NCBI GenBank assembly: GCA_014695195.1
Contig: JACJNW010000028.1
Coordinates: 558,001-622,000, forward strand
DNA: 64,000 nucleotides
Origin: Cyanobacteria bacterium FACHB-DQ100
Lineage (GTDB): Bacteria > Cyanobacteriota > Cyanobacteriia > Leptolyngbyales > Leptolyngbyaceae
Direction: 5' to 3'
In this document: positions 8,361-17,073 of the stretch, one piece after another
Layout of the letters: every line of letters begins with the position of its first letter
Numbering within the stretch: the first letter of the stretch is position 1
Program-made: the position numbers and the translations under genes
Notes under the pieces: generated by a model
What the model saw: only the letters and a program-made list of their open reading frames with translations
Database searches by the model: none
Told to the model about the DNA's origin: nothing

Positions 8361-9653
8361 ATGGCTGTCACCCATTCAATCGTTCCTGAATCGATCCCGT
8401 CGACTTCGCAAGAGGTGATTCTCTCGGTAAATGGAGTCTCTAAAAAGTTCTGTCGAGATTTGAAGCGATCGCTCTTTTATGGCATTCATGACATTAGCTC
8501 AGAATTAGCCGGTCGCAGACGCTCCCGTACCTCGTTGCGGTCTCATGAATTCTGGGCATTACACGATATTAGCTTTGAACTGCGACGCGGAGAAGCACTC
8601 GGACTGGTCGGCAAAAATGGCAGCGGCAAGTCTACGCTGCTGCGGATTATCTCAGGCTTGATCCGACCCGATCAAGGACAGGTCGAGGTTCGCGGTCGCG
8701 TTGCTCCTTTGATTGCGCTTGGAGCCGGGTTTAATCCGATCCTTACAGGACGAGAAAATATCTACGCCAATCTGTCGATTTTAGGCCTGAGCAAACCGCA
8801 GATCGATCGCGTATTTGATCAAGTCCTAGAGTTTGCTGAAATCAATGATGCAATCGATTCTCCGGTACAAAGTTATAGTTCGGGAATGGCAGCGCGATTA
8901 GGCTTTGCCTGTGCCATTCATACTGAACCGGACATTCTGCTGCTCGATGAAGTCTTAGCGGTTGGCGATTTGAGATTTCGAGCCAAGTGCTACCGCCGAC
9001 TGGCAGAACTGCGCGATCGCGGAGTTGCGTTTATTTTGGTGTCGCATAGTTCCAACACGATTCTGTCGAAGTGCGATACAGCCCTGTATTTATCGAAAGG
9101 ACAGCTAATTCTGTCGGGGGATGCGGCAGTCGTGACGCGACGGTATGAAAATGAACTATTTCTAGAGGGTGCACCGCCTGCAACCGGAGAACTTCAACGC
9201 CCGCAGCGAGCCACGCACGAAAGTTCTGGATTAGATATTACCGGAGTCTTTTTCCGCGATCGCAATGCCACTAAAATTACAACGCCGATCAGCGGAGAAA
9301 AGCTAGATCTTTGTATTCAATCCGAAGCACGGCATTCGATTGCTGAAACAAATATGGTTGTCTCCATTCGAGAGCGAGCAGGAGAAGGAGATAAAGTTTT
9401 AGTGCTGAGTACTCTACATGACAAAACTCCGATTCGTGTCACTGCTGGAGCGAATGAGATTCGAGTTGAATTTCCTTACCTTGGGCTAAAACCTGGCTCT
9501 TACTTATTAGATCTACATCTCTATCAGGGCAACTACATTTTGCTTGATTCGATCAAGGAATTTAGCTTTGCAGTAGAAGGAACAGGCAGCATGAGCGAAT
9601 GTTCATTTTATCAGCCTCGATGCTGGACTGCCGTTCAGACCGAAGCGGAATGA
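8361..9653 (+). CDS. Polysaccharide export ATPase with C-terminal substrate-binding domain (Wzt-like)
   Basis: A 430-residue ATPase. Walker A GKNGSGKST is at about 84-92, signature YSSGM at about 172-176 and Walker B ILLLDEVLAVGD at about 192-203. YSSGM and LDEVLAVGD are characteristic of Wzt/TagH/KpsT proteins rather than of importers. After about residue 250 a beta-rich extension (TGVFFRDRNATKITTPISGE to the end) matches the Wzt C-terminal carbohydrate-binding fold, which in known systems reads the capping group of the finished polymer. ATG at 8361; a TTG at 8352 overlapping the permease stop is the alternative and would allow tighter coupling. It pairs with the permease upstream. Confidence 0.92.
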   Translation: MAVTHSIVPESIPSTSQEVILSVNGVSKKFCRDLKRSLFYGIHDISSELAGRRRSRTSLRSHEFWALHDISFELRRGEALGLVGKNGSGKSTLLRIISGLIRPDQGQVEVRGRVAPLIALGAGFNPILTGRENIYANLSILGLSKPQIDRVFDQVLEFAEINDAIDSPVQSYSSGMAARLGFACAIHTEPDILLLDEVLAVGDLRFRAKCYRRLAELRDRGVAFILVSHSSNTILSKCDTALYLSKGQLILSGDAAVVTRRYENELFLEGAPPATGELQRPQRATHESSGLDITGVFFRDRNATKITTPISGEKLDLCIQSEARHSIAETNMVVSIRERAGEGDKVLVLSTLHDKTPIRVTAGANEIRVEFPYLGLKPGSYLLDLHLYQGNYILLDSIKEFSFAVEGTGSMSECSFYQPRCWTAVQTEAE

Positions 9654-9698
9654 AGGTGCATCGACAGAGAGAAACTTGATGGTTGTTCGGAGGATGTG

Positions 9699-10529
9699 AT
9701 GAGATCGTTATTTGATGCCGTAGAAAAGCATGAAGTATTTACTGAACCTTTTCCGCATGTAGTGATTCGCGATGCGTTAGACGAAGACCTTTGTACTCAA
9801 TTGATCGCTGAATTTCCTACTATCAACACCATTACGCAAAGTCCTCAGTTTGTTAGCAACGAGCGGTATAGCTATCCAGCCCGCGATGTGTTTGCTAATC
9901 CGCAGATTAGCGACCTTTGGAAGTCTTTTATTCAGCTTCATACCTCCGATCGCTTTCTCAAACAGTTCGGCATTTTGTTTGAAGATCACATCCGCCAGTA
10001 TCATCCAGAGTTTGAGCAGGTAATCGGTGAGATTCGCGCACTTGAAGCAGGTGTGCGAAAAATCGATGACTTTTCGAGTGCTGATGTGTTGATGGATGCC
10101 CAAATTTGCATTAATGCGCCGGTCACTGAAGTCCCCAAGCCGATCAAGCAAGCCCACATTGATCGGCCTCAAGTTTTATTTGCTGGACTTTACTACTTGC
10201 GACATCCAGACGATCGTTCAACGGGCGGGGATCTCGAAATTTATCGCTTCAAGTCCGGCAAACCCTACGGTTTTCAGGGACAATTTATCGACGATCGCTA
10301 TGTTGAACTCGTGAAGACGGTGAAATACGATCGCAATGTCTTAGTTCTTTTTCTCAACTCAATTCATTCTTTACACGGTGTAACGGCTCGATCAATTACG
10401 AACTCTCCTCGCTGTTTTGTTAACTTAATCGGAGAAGTAAAGCAGCCTTTATTTAACTACCGCCTTTATGAAGAACAGACAAACTTAGTGCGTCAGTTTA
10501 CGCGGAAACTGCGGGGGTTAGTACCTTAG
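9699..10529 (+). CDS. 2OG-Fe(II) oxygenase-like protein, paralogue 1
   Basis: A 276-residue protein of the 2-oxoglutarate/iron dioxygenase fold. The metal triad is visible as H153-x-D155 (HIDRPQ) and H226 (SLHGVT), and R231 five residues later fits the 2-oxoglutarate carboxylate ligand. TGGDLEIYR lies on the strand before. A close paralogue lies at 24637. The ATG at 9699 is preferred because CGGAGG ends 5 nt upstream; GTG at 9696 is too close. Within a polysaccharide locus, hydroxylation of a sugar or acyl group, or of a glycan-modifying protein, is plausible; the substrate is unknown. Confidence 0.78.
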   Translation: MRSLFDAVEKHEVFTEPFPHVVIRDALDEDLCTQLIAEFPTINTITQSPQFVSNERYSYPARDVFANPQISDLWKSFIQLHTSDRFLKQFGILFEDHIRQYHPEFEQVIGEIRALEAGVRKIDDFSSADVLMDAQICINAPVTEVPKPIKQAHIDRPQVLFAGLYYLRHPDDRSTGGDLEIYRFKSGKPYGFQGQFIDDRYVELVKTVKYDRNVLVLFLNSIHSLHGVTARSITNSPRCFVNLIGEVKQPLFNYRLYEEQTNLVRQFTRKLRGLVP

Positions 10530-10749
10530 GGAAAGCACTGAGATTGATGTAATGTGTCATTCGTGGTCTTGGTCGCTTGAGTAAAAGCAGTGGTTCAGCT
10601 TTCATTCTTAGAACAGATTGCTCAGATTTGAAGAAAACAGCATCAGGGTGGTTCATCCTCGCATCAAACTAAAGGTGTGCGTTCGTCTTAGCACCCTTAA
10701 ACCCAATGTTCGTTTGTATCAAACATTATTCTGTTTCTAAACGCCTTTC

Positions 10750-12888
10750 ATGTTAATCAACTATAATACCTTCTCAGGCGCGACCGGACTCGCCCTGAAT
10801 GGCAATGCGTCTTTAAATGGTGGCGCTTTACAATTAACCCCCGATGCCTCGCTGCAACGCGGTAGCGCTTTTTGGAATACGCCTTTATCATTGAGTGGAA
10901 ACGCATCGTTCTCTACAAATTTCCAACTTCAGATTACGGGTAGTCGAGGCACAAACGGTGCAGACGGAATGACCTTTATGCTGCAAAATAGCAGCCAAGG
11001 CATTGCCGCACTCGGAGGGGTGGGTGGACAACTCGGTTACGGAACGATCGACAAAAGCTTAGCGATTAAATTTGATACTTGGGCAAACACAGGCGAAACG
11101 AGCCGTAACTATGTTGGAGTTGTTCTGAATGGGGCTTCGGTTGGCGGAGTGGTGGGAACCGAAGCGCCCGTCGATCTCAATGGTGGCAAAGCTGTAAATG
11201 TTTGGATTGATTACGATGGGCAGACTGATAAGCTTGCTGTTTTTATTGCAGGCGACACAGCGACTAGTAAGCCCACCAATCCGCTATTTACCTACACAGT
11301 CGATCTGCTTAGTCTGCTCGGTACTCAAGCTTATACAGGCTTCAGTGCAGGCACTGGAGGGGCAACCAACGCACATCGCATTAATCGGTGGCAGCTAGAT
11401 ACCTCGCTCCCCACTGTACCCAACCCGACTCCTGGAACTTCGGGTTCGTTTAACTATAGCGATTTCTCTACGCTCACCGGAATCAAAACAAACGGGAGTA
11501 CCTTTCAATCAGGGAACGTACTGCGATTAACCTCCGACCAACAGCTTCAAGCGGGAACCGCATTTACAACAACCCCGATCGATATCTACGGTGATACTTC
11601 ATTTAGCACAAACTTTAGACTACGATTTTCAGGCGTTCGGGGAACCAATGGCGGCGACGGAATGACCTTCCTACTGCAAAATAGTAGTGCAGGTGCAAAC
11701 GCAGTTGGAATTGCAGGCGGCAGCTTAGGGTATGGCGGCATTAATGATAGCTTGGCGATTAAATTTGATACTTGGCAAGGGACAGGTGAATTAAGCAATA
11801 ACTATGTTGCAGTCGTAACGAATGGCAATGCCACAAAGACCTACGACTGGGCAGATCAAAATAGAGTCACCTATTTTTCTCAAGCGCAATCGCCCTTCGA
11901 CTTAAACGGCAGTGGAACGATCGTCAATGCTTGGATTGACTACAACGGAGTCACCGATAACTTACGGGTGTACGTTTCTAACACCTCTACAAAGCCAACC
12001 AATCCTTTATTCAGCGCCAGAATACAGCTTTCAAATATCGTTGGATCACAAGCCTTTGTAGGATTTACTGGGGCAACTGGTGGAGCGACTAGCACTCAGG
12101 ATGTATTGAATTGGAGTTTTTCGACTTCAACTCCCCCACCACCTGCCGTTCAGTCCGGAGTGACTCGGCTTCTGACGCTAGGGGATTCGATTACCCTGGG
12201 AGTCACCTCAAGAACCGACGATCGCAATCGCACTGCAATTCCAGGCGGCTATCGTCGTGTCTTGTGGAATAAGTTCAGCGAAGCAGGTCTTAGGGTTGAT
12301 TTCGTGGGTAGCGAAACCGATGGAACTTCTACAAATCCAGCATATCAATGGACAAACGGGGGAGATAAGAACGATCAAGGCATGTCAGGTTGGAGAATCG
12401 AAAAAATCATTGCCAATGTGGAGAACTATCTCAAGCGAGAGAAGCCAGACATCATTACGCTGATGATTGGAACGAACAATCTCTTTACAGATACTTCGGG
12501 AGCGCAAATGCTCAGCAGGCTCAATACTCTGATTAATAAGATTACTGCATTCTCACCGAATACGAAGCTGCTGGTTGGTTCGATCCCACCTGCTTATCCT
12601 GATATCGATCGATTCGCGACTCCTGAACGAAGTCAACAACAGATGCAAATGATCACAGACTACAATAATGGCATCCCCGGACTGATCAGCAATGCTCGTG
12701 CAGCGGGTAAGAAGGTTTACTTCGTCGATATGCGATCGCTGACGCTTTCTGATCTCGCACCGCGCAGCGATGATAATGGGTTACATCCCTCAATGGCGGG
12801 CTATGACAAGATTGGCACCCTGTGGTACAACGCTTTGCTTGATCCCAACGTAGTTGGAGTGAATGGAAATACGCTGAAAGTAGCATAG
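10750..12888 (+). CDS. Two L-type lectin domains fused to an SGNH/GDSL hydrolase
   Basis: A 712-residue protein. Two tandem legume-lectin-like domains (about 1-220 and 230-465) repeat the same plan: FSTNFQLQ/FSTNFRLR, GADGMTF/GGDGMTF, LAIKFDTW and VNVWIDYDG/VNAWIDYNG. After a Pro-rich linker comes an SGNH domain: block I GDSITLG with Ser480, block II GMSGW, block III GTNN at about 574-577, block V with D675 and H679. Such hydrolases deacetylate or deacylate carbohydrates. No N-terminal signal peptide is visible, although lectin modules normally work outside the cytoplasm, so a non-classical route (type I or other) is inferred. The gene stands alone, with 220 nt before it and a good terminator after it. 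Confidence 0.85.
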   Translation: MLINYNTFSGATGLALNGNASLNGGALQLTPDASLQRGSAFWNTPLSLSGNASFSTNFQLQITGSRGTNGADGMTFMLQNSSQGIAALGGVGGQLGYGTIDKSLAIKFDTWANTGETSRNYVGVVLNGASVGGVVGTEAPVDLNGGKAVNVWIDYDGQTDKLAVFIAGDTATSKPTNPLFTYTVDLLSLLGTQAYTGFSAGTGGATNAHRINRWQLDTSLPTVPNPTPGTSGSFNYSDFSTLTGIKTNGSTFQSGNVLRLTSDQQLQAGTAFTTTPIDIYGDTSFSTNFRLRFSGVRGTNGGDGMTFLLQNSSAGANAVGIAGGSLGYGGINDSLAIKFDTWQGTGELSNNYVAVVTNGNATKTYDWADQNRVTYFSQAQSPFDLNGSGTIVNAWIDYNGVTDNLRVYVSNTSTKPTNPLFSARIQLSNIVGSQAFVGFTGATGGATSTQDVLNWSFSTSTPPPPAVQSGVTRLLTLGDSITLGVTSRTDDRNRTAIPGGYRRVLWNKFSEAGLRVDFVGSETDGTSTNPAYQWTNGGDKNDQGMSGWRIEKIIANVENYLKREKPDIITLMIGTNNLFTDTSGAQMLSRLNTLINKITAFSPNTKLLVGSIPPAYPDIDRFATPERSQQQMQMITDYNNGIPGLISNARAAGKKVYFVDMRSLTLSDLAPRSDDNGLHPSMAGYDKIGTLWYNALLDPNVVGVNGNTLKVA

Positions 12889-12895
12889 AGCGATA

Positions 12896-12930
12896 TCGCG
12901 CCAGGATTTGAATCTTTCAACCTGGCGCGA
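12896..12930 (+). terminator. Intrinsic terminator after the lectin-SGNH gene
   Basis: TCGCGCCAGG (12896-12905) pairs perfectly with CCTGGCGCGA (12921-12930) around 15 nt, 8 nt beyond the stop, followed by AAATTCT. GC-rich stem and position fit a terminator, though the T-run is poor. Confidence 0.65.
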
Positions 12931-13201
12931 AAATTCTCCGGGTTACGGCACTCAGAACTGTAAGACTGGTAAGAATGCTAGTTCGACAGAATCTTTCGTT
13001 GCGTTTTGGGCAACTTCTGCCCCTCTAAATCCTTTACTAGTGGGAACTTTGAGAGCGTCGGCTCGAAGTCCTCTATTCTGACAATTTAGGCAGCAGCCTA
13101 GATTCAGTATCGCAGCGAATTCTTTCTGTCGAACTGACATGGCGACATCTCAGATTGATTAGATCATCGTGAACTGTGGCTCTTTTCTTTTCCGGCACAC
13201 A
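12931..13201. other. Intergenic region before the UbiA-like gene
   Basis: About 270 nt. A 62-codon frame exists on the minus strand (12952-13140) but has no support. The region should contain the promoter of the UbiA/HAD/GT-C module. No hairpin or known motif was seen. Confidence 0.35.
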
Positions 13202-14155
13202 ATGACAACCCCTCTACTCGATCCGAGAGCCGAAAAAACGCAGCGCAAGGCTAGTCTTTTTCCCTATGTGATTGCTCTGCGCCCCCACCAGTGGACAAAG
13301 AATTTAGTTGTCTTTGCGGCTCCTCTGTTTGCCTTTTCAATCCGCCTAGAGACAGTTCTTGAGAGTGTATTTGCGTTTGCGCTCTTTTGCTGTGTTTCTA
13401 GCAGTTTTTACTTAATTAACGACATTGCAGATGTCAAAGACGATCGCGCTCATCCCATTAAATGTAAACGCCCGATCGCGTCTGGAGCCGTCAAGATTCC
13501 CGTCGCGGTTGGGATGGCAGTTACGCTCTTGACTAGTGCTTTGGTTTTTGCGTTTCTGCACTCAATAGCGTTAGGTTTTACGATGATCAGCTATGCTGCT
13601 CTTCAGACGGCGTATAATCTTCGGCTCAAGCGCATGGTGATTTTAGACATCATCGCGATTGCAATGGGGTTTGTGCTGCGAGCTTACGCGGGAGCAAGCG
13701 CGACTGAGATTCGGCTCTCGATTTGGTTCGTGCTGTGTACCGCAATGTTGGCATTGTTTCTAGGCATTGAGAAACGTAAGGCAGAATTGAGACTGCTACA
13801 GCGCAAGGGCGGAAAAACGCGATCGGTGTTACGCAAATATTCGATGTCCCTGTTGACCCGGATGGAAAGTACCGTCGTCACAGGAACGGTGCTGACTTAC
13901 GCACTTTGGAGCGCGGGGCCAAAACTGTCAGGTGCCTCGACTCCTTGGATGGTGATCACATTACCGTTTGTGCTGTATGGCGTATTTCGGTATCAGTTAC
14001 TGAGCGAAATCATTGGGGATGATCCAGAGTGCGACAAAACGGAGCGACCCGATGAAGTGCTGCTGACGGATCTGCCCATTTTGCTCACTGTGCTTTCCTG
14101 GGTCGCTACTGTTTTTGCGATTTTGCTGCTCAAGCACTATGAAATTCTTCAGTAA
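13202..14155 (+). CDS. UbiA-family decaprenyl-phosphate phosphoribosyltransferase-like protein
   Basis: A 317-residue polytopic membrane enzyme. The diagnostic loop NDIADVKDDRAHPIKCKRP (about 73-91) has the Asp-rich site and the HP.K..RP extension typical of decaprenylphosphoryl-phosphoribose (DPPR) synthases, rather than of quinone or chlorophyll prenyltransferases. The N-terminal LRPHQWTKNLVVFAAPLF is also typical of that group. The family moves phosphoribose from PRPP to a polyprenyl phosphate; in mycobacteria this leads to the arabinose donor. ATG at 13202 is preferred over GTG at 13169. A YqeG-like phosphatase follows 24 nt later, which fits removal of the 5-phosphate from the product (inference). 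Confidence 0.85.
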   Translation: MTTPLLDPRAEKTQRKASLFPYVIALRPHQWTKNLVVFAAPLFAFSIRLETVLESVFAFALFCCVSSSFYLINDIADVKDDRAHPIKCKRPIASGAVKIPVAVGMAVTLLTSALVFAFLHSIALGFTMISYAALQTAYNLRLKRMVILDIIAIAMGFVLRAYAGASATEIRLSIWFVLCTAMLALFLGIEKRKAELRLLQRKGGKTRSVLRKYSMSLLTRMESTVVTGTVLTYALWSAGPKLSGASTPWMVITLPFVLYGVFRYQLLSEIIGDDPECDKTERPDEVLLTDLPILLTVLSWVATVFAILLLKHYEILQ

Positions 14156-14179
14156 GGCGCGATCGGTCGTCGTTTAAGC

Positions 14180-14767
14180 ATGACAAAGATTGGATTTTGG
14201 CTTGAGGTGATCGGGTGGAAGCTGCTTCATCTTGTTCGCTTTTCTAAGCATTTTTTACCGATTTCACGAGTAGATTTGTTGGCAGACATCAGCTTAAGAC
14301 TGTTGTATGCCCACGGAATTCGCGGTGTGATATTGGATTTAGATAATACGATCGTGTCCGAGGATGATCGCTATGCTTCTCCAGAAGCAGAAGCTTGGAT
14401 TGACACCGCGAAGCGAGCATCATTCAAGCTTTTGATCCTAACAAACGGGAAGCGCCAGGGACGGATCGACTACTGGACAAAGCGCTTGGGAGTTCCAGCG
14501 ATTCACCCAGCCCGCAAGCCTTTTCCAAAAGCATTTCGTCAAGCTTTGAACCGAATGCAACTCAAACCGCATCAAGTTGTTGTGATTGGGGATAGTCTTC
14601 ACACTGATCGATTGGGTGCGTGGTTTGTGGGTTGCCCAATGATTCAGGTTGCCTCTTTGCCGCACCCAAAGCGATCGTGGGAGCGAGTGATCGGGCGAGT
14701 TGTGCATCGGTCTTACCCACGCGATCGCGAGCTTTGGACAATCACAGATGGCAATGTTAACTGTTGA
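14180..14767 (+). CDS. YqeG-like HAD phosphatase
   Basis: A 195-residue HAD-superfamily protein. Motif I is DLDNT (D53, D55), motif II is the Thr in LLILTNGKR near 88, and motif III/IV is VVIGDSLHTDRLG (D138, D143). The layout, including the N-terminal helix with PISRVDLL, follows the YqeG/GEP4 phosphatase family, whose characterised members dephosphorylate phosphatidylglycerophosphate. The sequence departs from housekeeping YqeG in several places (IVSEDDRY, HPARKPFPKAF). Directly downstream of a DPPR-synthase-like gene, it may act on the polyprenyl-phosphoribose 5-phosphate; this resembles the known HAD-UbiA fusions of other bacteria. A hairpin follows. Confidence 0.82.
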   Translation: MTKIGFWLEVIGWKLLHLVRFSKHFLPISRVDLLADISLRLLYAHGIRGVILDLDNTIVSEDDRYASPEAEAWIDTAKRASFKLLILTNGKRQGRIDYWTKRLGVPAIHPARKPFPKAFRQALNRMQLKPHQVVVIGDSLHTDRLGAWFVGCPMIQVASLPHPKRSWERVIGRVVHRSYPRDRELWTITDGNVNC

Positions 14768-14805
14768 TTCTGGATAAACGCACTGTACTCTCGCAAGAAC
14801 AACTT

Positions 14806-14833
14806 GCCTCAGAGAAAATGTCATTTCTGAGGC
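14806..14833 (+). terminator. Hairpin after the YqeG-like gene
   Basis: GCCTCAGA (14806-14813) pairs with TCTGAGGC (14826-14833), extendable by two pairs, about 40 nt after the stop. No T-run follows; weak terminator or transcript structure. Confidence 0.35.
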
Positions 14834-14914
14834 GATTGGCGTTCTTCCTGATGATTGACGCGATCGCGTTTGGCAACCCGTTGCATTGTTTCTCAGCTAT
14901 CTAACAACCAAACT

Positions 14915-15727
14915 ATGAAGTGTGTTTCAGAACTTTACGATCGCTATCCAAACAGTGATATCTATGTGGTTGGTACTGGCGCAAGTCTGCGAGTCTTTCC
15001 CCTCTCGCTGCTAGACAACAAAATCACGATCGGACTCAACCAAGCCTGGAAAACGGTTCCAGTTCGCTACAGCATCACCATTCACCCGGAGTTGAGCATT
15101 CCAGAGTTTCTTCCCAGCGAACCTGCTCATCCAGAAATCACCTGGATCACGAAGTACGAAAAAACAAAGGGCGTGGCTACCCCTGAACAACTCCGCTATG
15201 CAGAGGAGCAGTTTTACTTTTTTGAGACGGCAGGGCGACCGAACACTCAGCCGCCGAACAAGCCATCAGACACAGGACGCATGTTAGATTGGGTACGCCG
15301 ACCGACCGACGATAAGCTATATCTTTGGACTTCGATCGCTCAATCTGGGGTTAACTTAGCGGCAAATATGGGCGCAAAAAATGTCTTTCTGATCGGCTGT
15401 GACAACTGTGCGCTGCTTGGTAACAATCACGCTCACAAACAACACACCCGCTGGCGCGATGCTTCTGCCGACAGCCGCTATCGAGAATACTATGAAGGCT
15501 TAGCAGAAATGCGTCCGGTGCTGCGAGAGCGAGGAGTCAACTTAGTCAGCTTGACTCCGTTTCTGAGCTTAGCAGCACCCGAACAAGACTTTATGCGACT
15601 TTGTGAAGACCTCGATCGACCCAGCTTGATCGAAAGCGGTGCCGATATTTCTCCAAAGTTAGATTACACAGGCTACTATGTCGATCGCTTCAAAAAATTT
15701 GCTCGTAAAGTGTTAGCCGCCCGTTGA
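14915..15727 (+). CDS. MptE-like/DUF115-related protein of a glycan locus
   Basis: A 270-residue protein with a Rossmann-like N-terminus (YVVGTGASLRVFPLSLL) and a second conserved block, VFLIGCDNCALLGNNHAH, around residue 160, followed by a C-terminal helical part. This plan resembles the 6-hydroxymethylpterin diphosphokinase MptE-like / DUF115 group, which includes proteins next to glycosylation genes (for instance motility-accessory-factor proteins). The His-rich GNNHAHKQH stretch could hold a metal or substrate. ATG at 14915 is chosen over TTG at 14855, which would add 20 basic residues. The next gene begins immediately. Function in glycan transfer is inferred, not known. Confidence 0.5.
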   Translation: MKCVSELYDRYPNSDIYVVGTGASLRVFPLSLLDNKITIGLNQAWKTVPVRYSITIHPELSIPEFLPSEPAHPEITWITKYEKTKGVATPEQLRYAEEQFYFFETAGRPNTQPPNKPSDTGRMLDWVRRPTDDKLYLWTSIAQSGVNLAANMGAKNVFLIGCDNCALLGNNHAHKQHTRWRDASADSRYREYYEGLAEMRPVLRERGVNLVSLTPFLSLAAPEQDFMRLCEDLDRPSLIESGADISPKLDYTGYYVDRFKKFARKVLAAR

Positions 15728-15735
15728 GACTCCTG

Positions 15736-17073
15736 ATGAAAGCTAAAGTCATTCCACCTGTTGCCGTTGCGCTGAGTTCGTATCGTGCTGATGTAGTGAT
15801 TGTGAGTTTGTTGCTGGTTGTGACAAGTGTGATCACTTATGCGACTAGTCAGATGATCGATCCAGTTTTGCTGAAAGATTTCACCGAAGATGTTTGGTTT
15901 GGCTCTGATATTGAGCGTGTGTTCTCAAACATGAGCATACGATCTGCACCGAATACGCGGGCACGGGTGCATCCTTTATTCGCATTGTTAGTGTTTCCCC
16001 TAGTGAAGGGGATACGGGCGATCGCGCAAGTGCCGCCTGAAACCGCAGTCATGTTGCTCAATGCAGCGACGACTGCGATCTGGGTCAGCTTGCTATATGC
16101 GACACTGCGGTTAATGGGCTGTCGGCGGTTCGATGCGACGGTGTTTAGCGTTTTATCCTTGTCGAGCGCGGCGCTGCTTTTTTGGACAACGATCCCCGAA
16201 ACTTATCTATTTGGCTCGTTGAGTCTGCTTGTGCCGTTGTTTTTGGTCGTGCTGTCCCAGACAAGAAGATTACCGCTATGGAGCTATGTGATAGTGAGTG
16301 CATTCTCGCTCAGTATCACCACGACCAATTGGATCGCGGGAATAGCAGCAACAATCGTGAATCACACCTGGAAGCGGACGATCTCGCTGACTGGAGCCGC
16401 ACTCGCGATCGTCTTGGGGTTGTGGGTGGTGCAGTATCGAATTTTTCCGGGGACAACTTTCATTACTGACATTGCAGGAGAAACAAACTATATCCTGCCC
16501 AAGACCGCCGGAGGCCCGTTGCGGATTGTATTGGGGCTATTTCTTCACCCGATGGTTGTTCCCGCCCTGCAAGTCATTCCCAGCAATCGCAATCAACCGG
16601 AATGGCCGATGCTGAGTGTGCAGCACTCGCTTCCTGGATCGGGGGGTATCACCGGCATGATTGCATTGCTCTTGTGGATCGCACTGCTGGGATTCGGGGC
16701 GTGGGCTTGCTGGACAGTGAGACAGAATCAGAAATTACGCATTGTCGTTGGGTTGGTACTGTTGGGACAGCTTGCTTTGCATCTGGTGTATGGCGAAGAA
16801 ACCTTTCTTTATGCAATTCACATGATCCCCTTTCTCTTGATTGTGGTTGCAATGACGACGTTAACGAAATGGCGATCGCTCGTTCTGGGTTTAGCAGTGC
16901 TGCTGATTGTGTTTGCTGGGTTGAATAATGGAGCGCAGTTTTCACACGCAACTGAATTTCTTAAGTACCGGGGTCACTTGCGGCAACAGGTTCCACAAGT
17001 GAGATCAAATCATACTGAACCTTTGATCTCTGCTCAATTCATTCAGACTTCTGTATCCCCGATCGTTTCATGA
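15736..17073 (+). CDS. Polytopic membrane protein, GT-C-like glycosyltransferase candidate
   Basis: A 445-residue protein with about ten membrane segments. The first periplasmic loop contains acidic residues (DFTEDVWFGSDIERVF), the place where GT-C enzymes carry their catalytic Asp/Glu. A second conserved-looking loop is NWIAGIAATIVNHTWKR. GT-C enzymes use polyprenyl-phosphate sugars outside the membrane. With the DPPR-synthase-like and HAD genes just upstream, it could transfer a pentose from polyprenyl phosphate to a surface glycan. No specific family is recognised, so the call depends on topology and context. ATG at 15736 is chosen; TTG at 15724 overlapping the previous stop is possible. 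Its stop overlaps the next ATG by 4 nt. Confidence 0.55.
   Translation: MKAKVIPPVAVALSSYRADVVIVSLLLVVTSVITYATSQMIDPVLLKDFTEDVWFGSDIERVFSNMSIRSAPNTRARVHPLFALLVFPLVKGIRAIAQVPPETAVMLLNAATTAIWVSLLYATLRLMGCRRFDATVFSVLSLSSAALLFWTTIPETYLFGSLSLLVPLFLVVLSQTRRLPLWSYVIVSAFSLSITTTNWIAGIAATIVNHTWKRTISLTGAALAIVLGLWVVQYRIFPGTTFITDIAGETNYILPKTAGGPLRIVLGLFLHPMVVPALQVIPSNRNQPEWPMLSVQHSLPGSGGITGMIALLLWIALLGFGAWACWTVRQNQKLRIVVGLVLLGQLALHLVYGEETFLYAIHMIPFLLIVVAMTTLTKWRSLVLGLAVLLIVFAGLNNGAQFSHATEFLKYRGHLRQQVPQVRSNHTEPLISAQFIQTSVSPIVS

Noticed and set aside
12952-13140. Minus-strand frame of 62 codons after the lectin-SGNH terminator
   Set aside because: Has an ATG but no ribosome binding site, no recognisable family and lies in a promoter-like gap.
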